Source: Devosia indica (lineage in GTDB: Bacteria > Pseudomonadota > Alphaproteobacteria > Rhizobiales > Devosiaceae). Taken from it: a stretch of DNA of 41,909 bases. Below, in pieces: positions 8,365-17,364 of the stretch. Location: assembly GCF_003056405.1 (NCBI RefSeq), contig NZ_PYVZ01000023.1, positions 1 to 41,909 of the forward strand, in the 5' to 3' direction. Below the pieces are notes generated by a model. It searched no databases and had not been told where the DNA came from. It saw only the letters and a list, made by a program, of their open reading frames with translations. A program made the translations under genes and the position numbers. Each line of letters begins with the position of its first letter. Positions within the stretch are counted from its first letter, which is position 1.

Positions 8365-9174
8365 CTAACCTTGTGGTCCCGACGTCGGGGAAATTGAGGA
8401 CTGAAGGATATTTATGGCGCCATCCGGTGTCAGTCTTACGGCACTGAGGATGCCAGTGGCAAAAGCCCCGGTATCGACGCAAATGCGTCCTTCGGCCTGA
8501 ACAACGGCAGGGCCAGGAGTATGACCATGAACGACCCGGAGCCCGGGCGTGGGAGGAGCGTCAAAGAAGTCGCTTCTGATCCAGAGCAGGTCCGACTCTG
8601 ACTGCTGGTCAGGCGCAATGCCGGGCCTGAGCCCCGCATGCACGAAGACGTTGCCCGGTACGGACAAGGTCAGGTGCAGGTCACGCAGGAAATCGAGATG
8701 TTCGCGTGGAATGTGGCTCCTGACGATGTCTCCGAGGGCGCGGGCAGATGCTCCGGACCATGCGGATTGCTGGATACCGTAGGAAGCGAGCGTCGTGTCA
8801 CCGCCAAATTGCAGCCAATGGGCATTGGCGCGCGGTGCATTGAAGAATTCGAGGGCCATGGCCTCGTGGTTTCCGGCCAGGCAGATGCGCCGGATACCGG
8901 CCGGAGGTGGATCGATCAAGCGGTCGAGTACGGCGGCTGAGTCAGGGCCGCGATCCAGAAAGTCGCCGAGATAGACAATCCAGCAATCACCCTCATATGA
9001 CGCGGCGTCAGCACATATTTTGGCTTCAAGATCGGTGAGCTGGTCGATGCAGCCATGAATGTCGCCGATGGCATAGATAGCCGGCGGCCAGTTCGGCTCG
9101 ACCAGATGCTGCCAGTTGCGCGGTGATTGTCCATCGCCGCCCCCGATCAGCCCAAGCAGTCTACTCAAAACCAT
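8365..9174 (-). CDS. Metallophosphoesterase, PPP serine/threonine/tyrosine phosphatase-like
   Basis: The 269-residue product has the PPP-family signatures in order: 'YAIGDIHGC' (GDxHG), 'VYLGDFLDRGPDS' (GDxVDRG), 'CLAGNHEAMAL' (GNHE), and later histidines 'FVHAGLRPG' and 'VVHGHTPGP'. These bind two metals and identify a protein phosphatase or diadenosine-polyphosphatase-like enzyme. It sits 14 bp after the O-antigen-ligase-like gene and directly before the BY-kinase. The inference is that it opposes that kinase, taking the place usually held by a low-molecular-weight or PHP-type tyrosine phosphatase. Nucleotide hydrolysis (ApaH-like) is the main alternative. It is probably cytosolic, as no signal peptide is seen. 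Confidence 0.85.
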   Translation of the reverse strand: MVLSRLLGLIGGGDGQSPRNWQHLVEPNWPPAIYAIGDIHGCIDQLTDLEAKICADAASYEGDCWIVYLGDFLDRGPDSAAVLDRLIDPPPAGIRRICLAGNHEAMALEFFNAPRANAHWLQFGGDTTLASYGIQQSAWSGASARALGDIVRSHIPREHLDFLRDLHLTLSVPGNVFVHAGLRPGIAPDQQSESDLLWIRSDFFDAPPTPGLRVVHGHTPGPAVVQAEGRICVDTGAFATGILSAVRLTPDGAINILQSSISPTSGPQG

Positions 9175-9188
9175 GACATCCCGGCCTT

Positions 9189-10571
9189 TCAGTCAGAAGT
9201 CGTTGCTGCGGATATGCCTAATGCCAGTAAAGCTACAAACAAAACGGTAACAGCGGGTATCTCCAGGCTGAAATCGACCAGAGCGTGTGTGCTGCAAACA
9301 GTAATTGCGCCAATAGAAGTGGCCTTGGTTGCCCATCCTTTCAGGGTCCCCCCTAAAGAACGTAGAATTTTCCAGGCGAGATACCCGATCCCCAGCATTG
9401 GCAGCGTTCCAACCAAGAGACCCATCTCAGTCCACAGGGTGAGGTAGGTGCTATGGGCGTAAGCCCATACGTATTCAGGACTGAGTGGCAGGGTGTGAAC
9501 GAGCTGGAAGGCCTGTTCGAAACTGCCGCCGCCAAAACCTGTTAATGGACGAAGGCGGAGCAGATCCAATGCCTGCTGGTAGATGAGCAACCGGTTGCTG
9601 GTGGACAATTGATCATCGCCAATCCGGCTGAGCAGCCCGTCTCCGTAGAGAATGAGGGCGATGGCGATCGGCACGATCATCGCCGGCACTAACCAGGTGA
9701 GCTGGCGCAATTTGCGCGTGGTCGCCAGCGTGAGAACCAGAATCGCGATGGAGCCGGCAATTGTGGCGACGAGCCCCATGCGGGATTGGGTGGCAACCAG
9801 AACCGTGAGGAGGAACAGGTAGGCCACGATATGCAGGATCAGTTCGCTGACGAGGTGCTTGATCAGCCCATCGCTCTTGTGGCGCTGGGACTGCCGGACC
9901 ACGAGGGCGCAAGCGCGACCCAGCGCAATCATAGCGCCCATGCCAAGAAATGTTGCGAACGCGTTGCGATTTACAAAGGTGGAGGTGGCAGAGCCCAGAT
10001 AGGCCCATTTGGGCATGCCCAATATCGTGTCGCCCGATTGCAGACCAACAATGCCATAAAGAGCATAGCCTAGGACGATTGCGAGCAGAGCATAAGATAT
10101 CAATTGGCGTCGCCGACTGTTTGCCGACACCTGCATGAACAGCAGAAAGAGCAAGCCATAGGTGAGCTGCTTGAGCAGCGTCAGCAGTGTCATGTTCGGT
10201 GACACCGATATCTGGGCGGTGCCGAGTGAAACACCATCCCGGACGGGCAGCGGGAAGCTGCCAAGCGGGACGAGCTGGATGGCCAGATAGGCGTAGGTTG
10301 CCAGGAACAACAGCGCTGCTGGCCAGATGACATTGGGCGGAACACGCCATTGGTGTTTCCCGGCCAACATGACCACGGCATATGTCAGCGCGACGAGACC
10401 GAGATAGACAGACCAGATCGCCCAATAGAGCGGACGGGCACTGGCAAAGGGCAGTGGAACTGCTGCCACCATGAGCACCAGTGCAATGGAGGTGAACAAG
10501 TGCAGCCTGGCCGGGCCGCCGCGCCGGGATACTGGGCCCGTGAGAGAAGGAGCGGTTCGCTTTTGGGTCAT
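9189..10571 (-). CDS. O-antigen ligase/polymerase family membrane protein (Wzy_C domain)
   Basis: The 460-residue polytopic protein has about eleven hydrophobic helices. Its C-terminal loop, 'LRLRPLTGFGGGSFEQAF...YAHSTYLTLWTEMGLLVG', is the classical Wzy_C/WaaL pattern with the conserved histidine of the 'H-N/S-T-Y-L' motif. It joins or polymerises lipid-linked glycans at the periplasmic face. It follows the small anchored protein by only 3 bp. This is the second polymerase/ligase-like gene in the cluster (the other lies at 2885-4222), so the two may divide polymerase and ligase roles. Confidence 0.88.
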   Translation of the reverse strand: MTQKRTAPSLTGPVSRRGGPARLHLFTSIALVLMVAAVPLPFASARPLYWAIWSVYLGLVALTYAVVMLAGKHQWRVPPNVIWPAALLFLATYAYLAIQLVPLGSFPLPVRDGVSLGTAQISVSPNMTLLTLLKQLTYGLLFLLFMQVSANSRRRQLISYALLAIVLGYALYGIVGLQSGDTILGMPKWAYLGSATSTFVNRNAFATFLGMGAMIALGRACALVVRQSQRHKSDGLIKHLVSELILHIVAYLFLLTVLVATQSRMGLVATIAGSIAILVLTLATTRKLRQLTWLVPAMIVPIAIALILYGDGLLSRIGDDQLSTSNRLLIYQQALDLLRLRPLTGFGGGSFEQAFQLVHTLPLSPEYVWAYAHSTYLTLWTEMGLLVGTLPMLGIGYLAWKILRSLGGTLKGWATKATSIGAITVCSTHALVDFSLEIPAVTVLFVALLALGISAATTSD

Positions 10572-10574
10572 GGG

Positions 10575-11249
10575 TTATTGTCCAGCCCGCGCAACGGTGC
10601 TGACGAACCGTCGCTGTATCAAGGGCGGCTCGGTCTCCAGACGGGATTCAATGAAATCGCGCGCAGGGGGCAGCGACACATAGTGTTCCGCCAATAGACG
10701 TGCGCCCGGCTCAGTGCCGGCAAGCATGCCGACATCCATCTCCAGGGCCTCGATTGCGGTCGGACCAAGCTGATCGAGATGCGAGAGGCCCAGTTCGAGC
10801 CGTATGGTGGCCAGCCAATTCTGCGTCGGGGCGGCTGCCTGAGAGGCGCTCAGATCAGCATCCACGCGCTGCCATGATCCTGTTTTCGCCGCGGCCATTG
10901 CCCCAACCAGCCACGCATGTGCGTCAAGGGGCGACGCCGCGGTCAGCGCCGCGGCCAGATCGGCGCATTTCTGATCCAATTGCAATTTCTGCTGTTCATC
11001 GAGAAACCGCAGGCTCAGCGCGTTCGGATGGCGCAGGGCTTCGAGGCAGAGCGTCAGTCCGCCCTGGTGCGCGGAATAGGACACACCTGCGATTGCCGTG
11101 GGGTTGGTGGCCTCAGTCAGCGCGGCGAGGCTCTGTGCGCTCAATTTGGGGGGTACTGCGGCCAATTCCCTGATGGCAACGAGAGAGCCGCCGATAATGC
11201 AGACCAGGGCAAGGACCAAAGCCAGAGAAAGCTCGGTCAATCTAAGCAT
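10575..11249 (-). CDS. Membrane-anchored helical (TPR-like) protein of the polysaccharide operon
   Basis: This 224-residue protein has one N-terminal transmembrane helix (about residues 7-27), placing the rest in the periplasm. The remainder is alanine- and leucine-rich helix pairs ('AHAWLVGAMAAAKTGSWQRVDADLSAS') that look like degenerate tetratricopeptide repeats. I recognise no named family. It is the first gene of the minus-strand polysaccharide cluster and is effectively fused in expression to the following O-antigen-ligase-like gene (3 bp gap). Together they may form a scaffolded ligase or polymerase. Two central cysteines (about residues 68 and 94) could form a disulfide. Confidence 0.7.
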   Translation of the reverse strand: MLRLTELSLALVLALVCIIGGSLVAIRELAAVPPKLSAQSLAALTEATNPTAIAGVSYSAHQGGLTLCLEALRHPNALSLRFLDEQQKLQLDQKCADLAAALTAASPLDAHAWLVGAMAAAKTGSWQRVDADLSASQAAAPTQNWLATIRLELGLSHLDQLGPTAIEALEMDVGMLAGTEPGARLLAEHYVSLPPARDFIESRLETEPPLIQRRFVSTVARAGQ

Positions 11250-11500
11250 TTTTCACCGACGCCCCCGACAGTCAATTCCTGCAAAGGACTTTATCTTTTG
11301 AACGCGGTCAAGGGGTTGGCACTTTTCTAGGTTAAGTTGCGTCCGGCAGAGACAACAACGAAATATTCTGGCGGGTTAACTTGGCTGTTCTGACGGCCTG
11401 CTTATTTTGCAGGGTGTTGAGACACTGGACGCCTATAAGTGAGCGCCGGAGGTGGCGTTCGCCGATTGCGTTACCCCGGCTGGAACAGGGGCTGTTCGGT
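11250..11500. promoter_or_regulatory. Intergenic region upstream of the polysaccharide cluster
   Basis: These 251 bp lie between the end of the LysR gene and the first polysaccharide gene, both on the minus strand. The region must contain the promoter of the polysaccharide operon, but I see no clean -35/-10 pair. A small hairpin CCTGC-TTATTTT-GCAGG (11397-11413) lies between the two transcription units and may weakly terminate the upstream operon; it has no convincing U-tract. Confidence 0.3.
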
Positions 11501-12430
11501 TCACATCAGGCGCAAGGTGGCAGCGATGTCAGGGCTTCGGTGTCGTTCGGCATCGACGAACTCCTGCATGCTGCGAACGAAGTGCTGCTCAAGGGAGGGG
11601 CGTGGTCCGCGTGGATGAATTGTGGCGTAGGTGACCCAGCGCTCTTGCGCCAGGGGCCGAAGCACCAGCGGTTCGCCCTCCAGGATGCGCCCACAGACCC
11701 GGTCGACGATGGTCAGTCCCAGCCCGTCGCGCACCAACTGAGTGACTACTGGCGTTGAGGTGGTTTCGTATGGAATGGGTGGCGACAGGCCCGCCCCGGA
11801 AAACACCTCGTCCATTCGGGCCCGCCAACGTTGCCCCTTGCGCAGGGCAACCAGCGGCTGGTCGACAATATCTTCGGGGCTGATCGTACTCCGGTCAGCC
11901 AGCGGATGATCCGCCCGCATCAGTACGCCGATCCGCGCCTCCAGGAAGGGTTCAACCGTCAGCTCAACAATGGCATTTTCAAGGGGTACGGAGATGATGC
12001 CGAAATTATAGGCTCGTGCAGCAACCTTGCTCTCGATGCCGAAGCGTGTTTCGACATTGATATCGCACTCGAAGGCCATGCCCTGCTGGCGCATCAGTGC
12101 CAGGGTCGGCGCGATAACCCCCATGGCCAGCGGTGCCGCTGTGACCAGGCGCAACCGATTGTTGGTCTGTTGCCGGATGTCCTGGGAAACCGCGCCCATT
12201 TCGTCCAGTCCGCGCAGAATATGCTCGGTCTCCCGATAAAAACGGTCTCCCTCCTCGGTCAGTTCAAGACGGCGCTTGTGACGGGCGAACAGGGTCAGGT
12301 TCAGCTCGGATTCGAGCAGGGAAATCAGCCGGCTGGCGGCCGAGGGCGAAATATTGAGCTCACGGGATGCCTGAGCCAGCGAGCCCAGGGTGACGATGCG
12401 GCGGAAGATGCGCAGCGATCTCAGATTCAA
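11501..12430 (-). CDS. LysR-family transcriptional regulator
   Basis: The 309-residue product starts with the winged helix-turn-helix of LysR proteins: 'GSLAQASRELNISPSAASRLISLLESELNLTLFAR', then 'LTEEGDRFY'. The C-terminal two-lobed effector domain follows (about residues 90-300). It is the last gene of the ABC importer/lyase operon, 31 bp after the flavin reductase and on the same strand. LysR regulators are more often divergent, so autoregulation within the operon is implied. The likely effector is the imported compound or its breakdown product (inference). A candidate operator lies in front of the binding-protein gene (19945-19969). Confidence 0.92.
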   Translation of the reverse strand: MNLRSLRIFRRIVTLGSLAQASRELNISPSAASRLISLLESELNLTLFARHKRRLELTEEGDRFYRETEHILRGLDEMGAVSQDIRQQTNNRLRLVTAAPLAMGVIAPTLALMRQQGMAFECDINVETRFGIESKVAARAYNFGIISVPLENAIVELTVEPFLEARIGVLMRADHPLADRSTISPEDIVDQPLVALRKGQRWRARMDEVFSGAGLSPPIPYETTSTPVVTQLVRDGLGLTIVDRVCGRILEGEPLVLRPLAQERWVTYATIHPRGPRPSLEQHFVRSMQEFVDAERHRSPDIAATLRLM

Positions 12431-12461
12431 GACGATGTCCCCGGTCGTGCGCGGAGCAGGC

Positions 12462-13079
12462 CTAATCCAGCCTGGGGCGCAGCATTTCGAAGGTTTCGGT
12501 CACCGCAACATAGTCGCCGCGATAGCCGCAGCGTGCAATGGTGCCGGCCCGGACGATATCGAACATGCCATCGACAAGCAGGTCCTGACGAATATGGACA
12601 CGCACGACCTGGCCGATGACCAGGTGGCTTGAAACCGGCTGGCCATCGATATCGAGCAACTGGCGGATTTCGAGCAGCTTGCATTCCATGGAAGCGGCTG
12701 CACCGGCCACGCGCGGGGCGGCAACCACCGCGCTGGGTACTGGCGTCAGCCCGGCCTTGTCGAATTCATCGACCTCGGGTGGATAGGCGCCGGACGACTG
12801 GTTCATCCGCTCGGCAAGATCGCGTGTCGCAAGGTTGAAGACGAATTCGCGCGTCTCCTCGATATTGGAGACAGAGTCCTTGCGGCCCTCGCTGCCGAAA
12901 ATCAGGATCGGCGGCTTGTGGCTGAAGATGTTGAAATAGCTGTAGGGCGCCAGATTGACGTGCCCGGCAGCACCGACCGATGAGATCCAGCCGATGGGCC
13001 GTGGCGCAATGATGGCCTTGATCGGATCATGCGGCAGGCCGTGGCCCTTTGCGGGATCAAAGCTGTGATACTGGCTCAC
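12462..13079 (-). CDS. Flavin reductase / FMN-binding split-barrel protein (DIM6/NTAB type)
   Basis: The 205-residue protein matches flavin reductase-like FMN-binding split barrels: 'IIAPRPIGWISSVGAAGHVNLAPYSYFN', then 'ETREFVFNLATRDLAERMN' and the later 'LVIGQVVRVHI'. Relatives reduce FMN with NAD(P)H for a partner monooxygenase or bind flavin in other oxidoreductases. No monooxygenase gene is near, so the partner is unknown. The start is GTG at 13079, preceded by GGGGAG at 8 nt spacing; the frame is open further upstream but that part is antisense-like read-through inside the lyase gene. It lies about 30 bp after the lyase stop, in the same operon. Confidence 0.88.
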   Translation of the reverse strand: MSQYHSFDPAKGHGLPHDPIKAIIAPRPIGWISSVGAAGHVNLAPYSYFNIFSHKPPILIFGSEGRKDSVSNIEETREFVFNLATRDLAERMNQSSGAYPPEVDEFDKAGLTPVPSAVVAAPRVAGAAASMECKLLEIRQLLDIDGQPVSSHLVIGQVVRVHIRQDLLVDGMFDIVRAGTIARCGYRGDYVAVTETFEMLRPRLD

Positions 13080-13110
13080 GCGGCGCACTCCCCGTTCTGC
13101 GCGGCAGCAC

Positions 13111-14460
13111 TCAACTGGCCGAGCGCCGCCGTAGCTCCATAGACAGTTCTGCCGCAAGCGCGGCCGACTGTCTGGCGATGGTCGCGCTTTCCCCCAGATA
13201 ATTGGCCGGGTCGAGCGCGCGCTCAAGCGCATCCCGGCTGATCTGATCTGCAACCTCTGGAAGGTCGAGCAGCAAATCGACCAGTGGGCGGTTGCTGGCG
13301 GTAGCGTCGGCGACAGTGTGGTGCACCACGTCATGCGCCCGCGTGCGGCCAATCTTTGGCGCCAGCACCATCATCAGGTTCTCTGAAGCAATGACATTGG
13401 CGCTCAATGCCAGATTGTCCGACATGGATTGGGGGCGGATCTCGATCCGGGCCAGGGTGGACTCCAGTCTTTGCGCCAGCTCCCAGCCCAACATGCAGGC
13501 GCTTTCGAGGGTCCGCGACATCAACTGGTTGCTTGGTGCATCGCCCTCATGGCCGGGAAGGCCTGCCTCAAGAGCCGGCGCCACCCGGGAGCGCAGTTGT
13601 GCGGCCGTGGAAATCAGATGCACAACATGCTTGGGATTAATCTTGTGCGGCATGGTGGAGCTGCCGATCACCCCTTCAGCCAGCAGTTCAGCCACTTCGT
13701 CCAACTCATTGGCCATGAGTCTATAAAGCTCATTGCCGATGCGGCCGGCGGCCATAGCGAACAGCCCCAGCGCGGCCACATATTCGGCCTGGCTGTCGAT
13801 CGAGGCGCGCGAGGGCACAAGGACAGTATCAAGCGCCAGCCGGCGGCCAAGCGCCCGTGCCAAATCGGTGCCGCGCCCGTCAAAGGAATGCATGGCGCCG
13901 ATGGCTCCTCCAAAATAGAGCGAGAACACGCGCTTTTCGCATTCCGCGAAGCGCTGGTTCTGGCGCGAGAGTTCTTCGATCCAGCCCGCCACCTTGAAGC
14001 CAAAACTGATCGGCAGAGCGTGCCGGTTATTGGTCCGCCCGGCCATGAGAGTTTCAGCGTGTTCTTCTGCCCAGATGCCCAATGTGTCGATGGCGCCGGC
14101 CAGGTGACCGAGCATCTGACTATGGCCCCGCCGTACCAGCAGAATGAGGCCGGTAGACATGATGTTCTGCGTGGTGCCGCCCCAATGGACATAGCGTCCG
14201 GCGTCTCCGCAAACGTCAGTCAAAGCGCGTACGAGCGAAACGATTGGCGCCATGGTTTTGGCAACCGACCGCTCCAGCGCCTCCAGATCGAAGAGCTCGA
14301 GCCGTGCCTTGCTGGCAATTTCGTCTGCCGCCCATTGCGGGATCATGCCAATTTCGGCCTGGGCCTGGGCCATGGCCGCTTCGACATCGAGCCAAGCCTG
14401 CCAAAGATTTGTGCGGGAGAACAGGGTTTGCGGCGTCAGGCCAGCATCATGAAAGGTCAT
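13111..14460 (-). CDS. Fumarase/aspartase-superfamily lyase (adenylosuccinate lyase / carboxymuconate cycloisomerase-like)
   Basis: The 449-residue all-helical lyase has the superfamily signature 'GSSTMPHKINP' at residues 266-276, whose serine loop supplies the catalytic base. The first conserved region, 'VHWGGTTQNIM' (91-101), keeps His92 but has Asn where 'TSxD' is usual. The second region reads 'GRTNNRHALP' (141-150), so the canonical GRTH histidine is Asn144 and the usual Gln is Arg146. The enzyme probably cleaves a C-N or C-O bond of an imported amino- or carboxylate compound by beta-elimination, but the substrate cannot be purine adenylosuccinate by default. It overlaps the ATPase gene by 14 bp and belongs to the importer operon. 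A housekeeping purB role is unlikely from context. Confidence 0.88.
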   Translation of the reverse strand: MTFHDAGLTPQTLFSRTNLWQAWLDVEAAMAQAQAEIGMIPQWAADEIASKARLELFDLEALERSVAKTMAPIVSLVRALTDVCGDAGRYVHWGGTTQNIMSTGLILLVRRGHSQMLGHLAGAIDTLGIWAEEHAETLMAGRTNNRHALPISFGFKVAGWIEELSRQNQRFAECEKRVFSLYFGGAIGAMHSFDGRGTDLARALGRRLALDTVLVPSRASIDSQAEYVAALGLFAMAAGRIGNELYRLMANELDEVAELLAEGVIGSSTMPHKINPKHVVHLISTAAQLRSRVAPALEAGLPGHEGDAPSNQLMSRTLESACMLGWELAQRLESTLARIEIRPQSMSDNLALSANVIASENLMMVLAPKIGRTRAHDVVHHTVADATASNRPLVDLLLDLPEVADQISRDALERALDPANYLGESATIARQSAALAAELSMELRRRSAS

Positions 14461-16456
14461 GGGTGACCACCTCGTCGCGAATACAGCGGGTCAATTGCGG
14501 ACCGGCATGAGCCGGACGCAGTTCGGGCATCTGAGCCCGACAGGCATCGACAACATAGGCGCAGCGTTCCGAGAAACGGCAGCCTGGCGGCAGGTCGAGC
14601 GGATTGGAGACGATGGCCGAGCCGGGCCGCCGCGGCTTGCTGATGCCATCGAGTTCGGGAACCGATGAGAGCAGCAATTGCGTATAGGGATGCCGGGGGG
14701 CCGCGAGCACATCGGTGGCATCACCCATTTCAACGATCTGGCCCAGATACATCACCGCGATGCGTGAGGCGACCTGATGCACCACGCCGATATCGTGGGT
14801 GATGAGCAGATAGGTCAGCCCCAGATCGCGCTGCAGATCCGAAAGCAGGTTGAGGATCTGCGCCTGAACCGAGACATCGAGCGCCGATGTCGGTTCATCG
14901 CAGACCAACAGGGCCGGCTTCATCACGAGGGCGCGGGCGATGGCCACGCGCTGGCGTTGCCCGCCCGACATCTGGTTGGGATAGTTGTGCATGACCCGGC
15001 TGGGCAGGCCCACCCGTTCCATCACCTCGACGACAGCGGCCTCGCGACTCTGCGCATCGCCAATACCGTGGATTTCGAGCGGCCGGCCGATCAGGCGGGC
15101 GATGGTGTGGCGCGGATTGAGGGAAGAGTAGGGGTCCTGGAAGATCGGCTGCATCAGCCTGGCGCGCTTGAGCCGGTCCATGGCGGCGATGGGTTCGCCC
15201 TCGAGCAGGACTTGGCCATTGGTCGCCGGGTTGAGGCCAAGCAGGATCTTGGCAAGTGTCGTCTTGCCTGACCCGCTTTCGCCGACCAGCGCAAAGGTCT
15301 CACCGCGGCGAATGTCGATCGAGACATCCTCCAGCGCATGCAATTGTCGCGTGCGGGCAAAGATCGAGCGCTTGATGTCAAAGACTTTTTCGATGCCGCG
15401 CCCCTGCATGAGCACGGCATCAGGCGCCGCCTTGAGCGGGGGCATCTCGATTTCCGGCTGCGCAGGAGGTAGGGCAGCGACCTCTTCGGGGGTCAGCACG
15501 CAGGCATAGTTGCGCGCACCAAGCTCGCGCAAAGGTGGGCGCTGTGACCGGCATTCGGCCCGTGCCTGGGGGCACCGGGAAGCGAAGACGCAATAGGTCA
15601 CGTCGCCGATCAGCGAGGGCACAATGCCGGGTATCGCTCCGAGCCGCCGCGGTACGTCCGAGATTTTGGGCGCACTGGCGAGAAGCCCGCGCGTATAGGG
15701 ATGGAGCGGGTGGTGCAGGACCTCGTCGCAGCTGCCCTGTTCGACGATCTCCCCGCCATACATCACCGCTACCTTGTCGACCGTGGAGGCGACCACGGCC
15801 AGGTCATGGGTGATCAGGATCATCGCCATGCCGAATTCGCGGCGGAGATCGGCAAGCAGGTCCATGATCTGAGCCTGCACGGTCACATCAAGCGCGGTCG
15901 TTGGCTCATCTGCGATAATCAGGTCCGGCTCGTTCATCAGCGCCATGGCGATCATCACGCGCTGGCGTTGTCCGCCCGAAAGCTGGTGCGGGAATTGTTG
16001 CAGGCGCCCGGCGGGATCGGGAATGCCGACCTTGGCGAGTAGTTCTATGGCCCTATCGTGGGCGGCGGCCTGGCTGAGCCGGCCAATGCGCGTTGCCGCC
16101 TCGGTCATCTGCCGGCCAATGGAATAGACCGGATTGAGTGACGTCATGGGCTCCTGGAAGATCATGGAGACCTTCTGCCCGGCAACCTCATTGGCAAATT
16201 GCCGATCACTCATGGTGCCCAGCCGGTCGCCGCAAAGGGTGATGGCTTCGGCCTTGACCTGGGCATTGCGTGGCAATAGCCGCATCAGCGCCAGGGCGGT
16301 CATCGACTTGCCAGACCCGGATTCCCCCACAATTCCAATGGCTTCGCCGGCCTTGAGGTCGAGGCTGGTGCTGCGCACTGCTCTAAGTGGCCCCGCAGGC
16401 GTCGGCAGAACGACCTCGAGGTCGCGTACGGAGAGAATTGTGCGATTGTCGAGCAT
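14447..16456 (-). CDS. Peptide-type ABC importer, fused dual ATPase (DppD-DppF/GsiA type)
   Basis: The 669-residue protein holds two complete ABC ATPase domains in one chain. Domain 1 has Walker A 'GESGSGKS' (44-51), signature 'LSGGQRQRV' (159-167) and Walker B '[12 protein letters not shown]'. It is followed by the cysteine-containing oligopeptide-transporter extension ('[15 protein letters not shown]', about 288-302). Domain 2 has Walker A 'GESGSGKT' (392-399), signature 'MSGGQRQRV' and another 'DEPTSALD', and ends with a second such extension ('[14 protein letters not shown]'). It energises the DppB/DppC-type permeases encoded just upstream (2 bp gap). The fused form is well known and is not a chimera. 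Confidence 0.95.
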   Translation of the reverse strand: MLDNRTILSVRDLEVVLPTPAGPLRAVRSTSLDLKAGEAIGIVGESGSGKSMTALALMRLLPRNAQVKAEAITLCGDRLGTMSDRQFANEVAGQKVSMIFQEPMTSLNPVYSIGRQMTEAATRIGRLSQAAAHDRAIELLAKVGIPDPAGRLQQFPHQLSGGQRQRVMIAMALMNEPDLIIADEPTTALDVTVQAQIMDLLADLRREFGMAMILITHDLAVVASTVDKVAVMYGGEIVEQGSCDEVLHHPLHPYTRGLLASAPKISDVPRRLGAIPGIVPSLIGDVTYCVFASRCPQARAECRSQRPPLRELGARNYACVLTPEEVAALPPAQPEIEMPPLKAAPDAVLMQGRGIEKVFDIKRSIFARTRQLHALEDVSIDIRRGETFALVGESGSGKTTLAKILLGLNPATNGQVLLEGEPIAAMDRLKRARLMQPIFQDPYSSLNPRHTIARLIGRPLEIHGIGDAQSREAAVVEVMERVGLPSRVMHNYPNQMSGGQRQRVAIARALVMKPALLVCDEPTSALDVSVQAQILNLLSDLQRDLGLTYLLITHDIGVVHQVASRIAVMYLGQIVEMGDATDVLAAPRHPYTQLLLSSVPELDGISKPRRPGSAIVSNPLDLPPGCRFSERCAYVVDACRAQMPELRPAHAGPQLTRCIRDEVVTHDLS

Positions 16457-16458
16457 GG

Positions 16459-17364
16459 TCAGTTCCTCCCCTGCGGTGAGGTGACGTCGCGCAGCCCGTC
16501 ACCGAGCAGATTGGCGCCAATGACCAGCAAGAACAGCATCAGGCCGGGAAACAGGACGAGGCTGGGGCGGAAGAACAGCGCCTGCTTGCCCTCTGCGATC
16601 ATCAGGCCCCAGGAGGGGATCGGAGGCTGAATGCCAACGCCGAGGAAGGAGAGCGAGGATTCTGCCAGGATGGCGATGCCCAGCTCGAAGGTGAAGATGA
16701 CGATGATCTGGCTTGATACATTGGGCAGGATTTCGCTGCGCAGCACCTGCCAGCGGCTGGCGCCCATGGCATTGGCGGCGGCCACGAAGTCCTGCGATTT
16801 GAGACGCTGCGTCGCCGAACGCGTCACAACCAGATAATAGGTCCAGTGCAGGACGCCGATGATGCCGATAACCACCCAGACCGACGGGCCGATGATGAAG
16901 ACCAGAGCCATGGCGAGCAGCAGGCCGGGCAGGGCAAGCTGTGCGGTGAGTACAAATGAAACCACCGTATCGATCCAGCCGCCGAAATAACCGGCGCAAA
17001 CGCCCAGAGTGACGCCTATCACCAGGCCAACAGAGGCGGCGCCGAAGCCGATGATGAGCGAAACCTGTGTGCCGTAGATCAATCGGCTGAGATAGTCGCG
17101 GCCGACCTGATCGGTTCCCAGAATGTGATCCCAGGTGCCGCCTGCTTCCCAGGCTGGCGGCAGGAGCCGTTTGGCAAGGGATTGTGCATATGGGTCGTGC
17201 GGTGCCAACAGGGGCGCAAACAGCGCCACAAGGATCAGCGTACCGACAATGAAGCCGCCGATGAGCAGGCCCTTGTGGGACAGGGCGCGGTGCAGGAGCT
17301 GGCTGCGCGGGGAGGGGGCGAGCACGTCCTCGGGAAGCAGTTGGGGGTCTGTCTCGACACTCAT
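16459..17364 (-). CDS. Peptide-type ABC importer permease (DppC type)
   Basis: The 301-residue inner-membrane protein has about six helices. The N-terminal helix is at about 32-55, followed by the DppC-type 'LGTDQVGRDYLSRLIYG' element. The EAA loop 'AANAMGASRWQVLRSEILPN' contacts the ATPase. The C-terminal 'SFLGVGIQPPIPSWG' is typical of this permease class. It pairs with the DppB-type permease, whose gene overlaps it by 4 bp. Confidence 0.95.
   Translation of the reverse strand: MSVETDPQLLPEDVLAPSPRSQLLHRALSHKGLLIGGFIVGTLILVALFAPLLAPHDPYAQSLAKRLLPPAWEAGGTWDHILGTDQVGRDYLSRLIYGTQVSLIIGFGAASVGLVIGVTLGVCAGYFGGWIDTVVSFVLTAQLALPGLLLAMALVFIIGPSVWVVIGIIGVLHWTYYLVVTRSATQRLKSQDFVAAANAMGASRWQVLRSEILPNVSSQIIVIFTFELGIAILAESSLSFLGVGIQPPIPSWGLMIAEGKQALFFRPSLVLFPGLMLFLLVIGANLLGDGLRDVTSPQGRN

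Noticed and set aside
13429..14466. 345-codon frame opposite the lyase gene
   Set aside because: Antisense shadow of a well-supported gene, with low-complexity composition and no motif.
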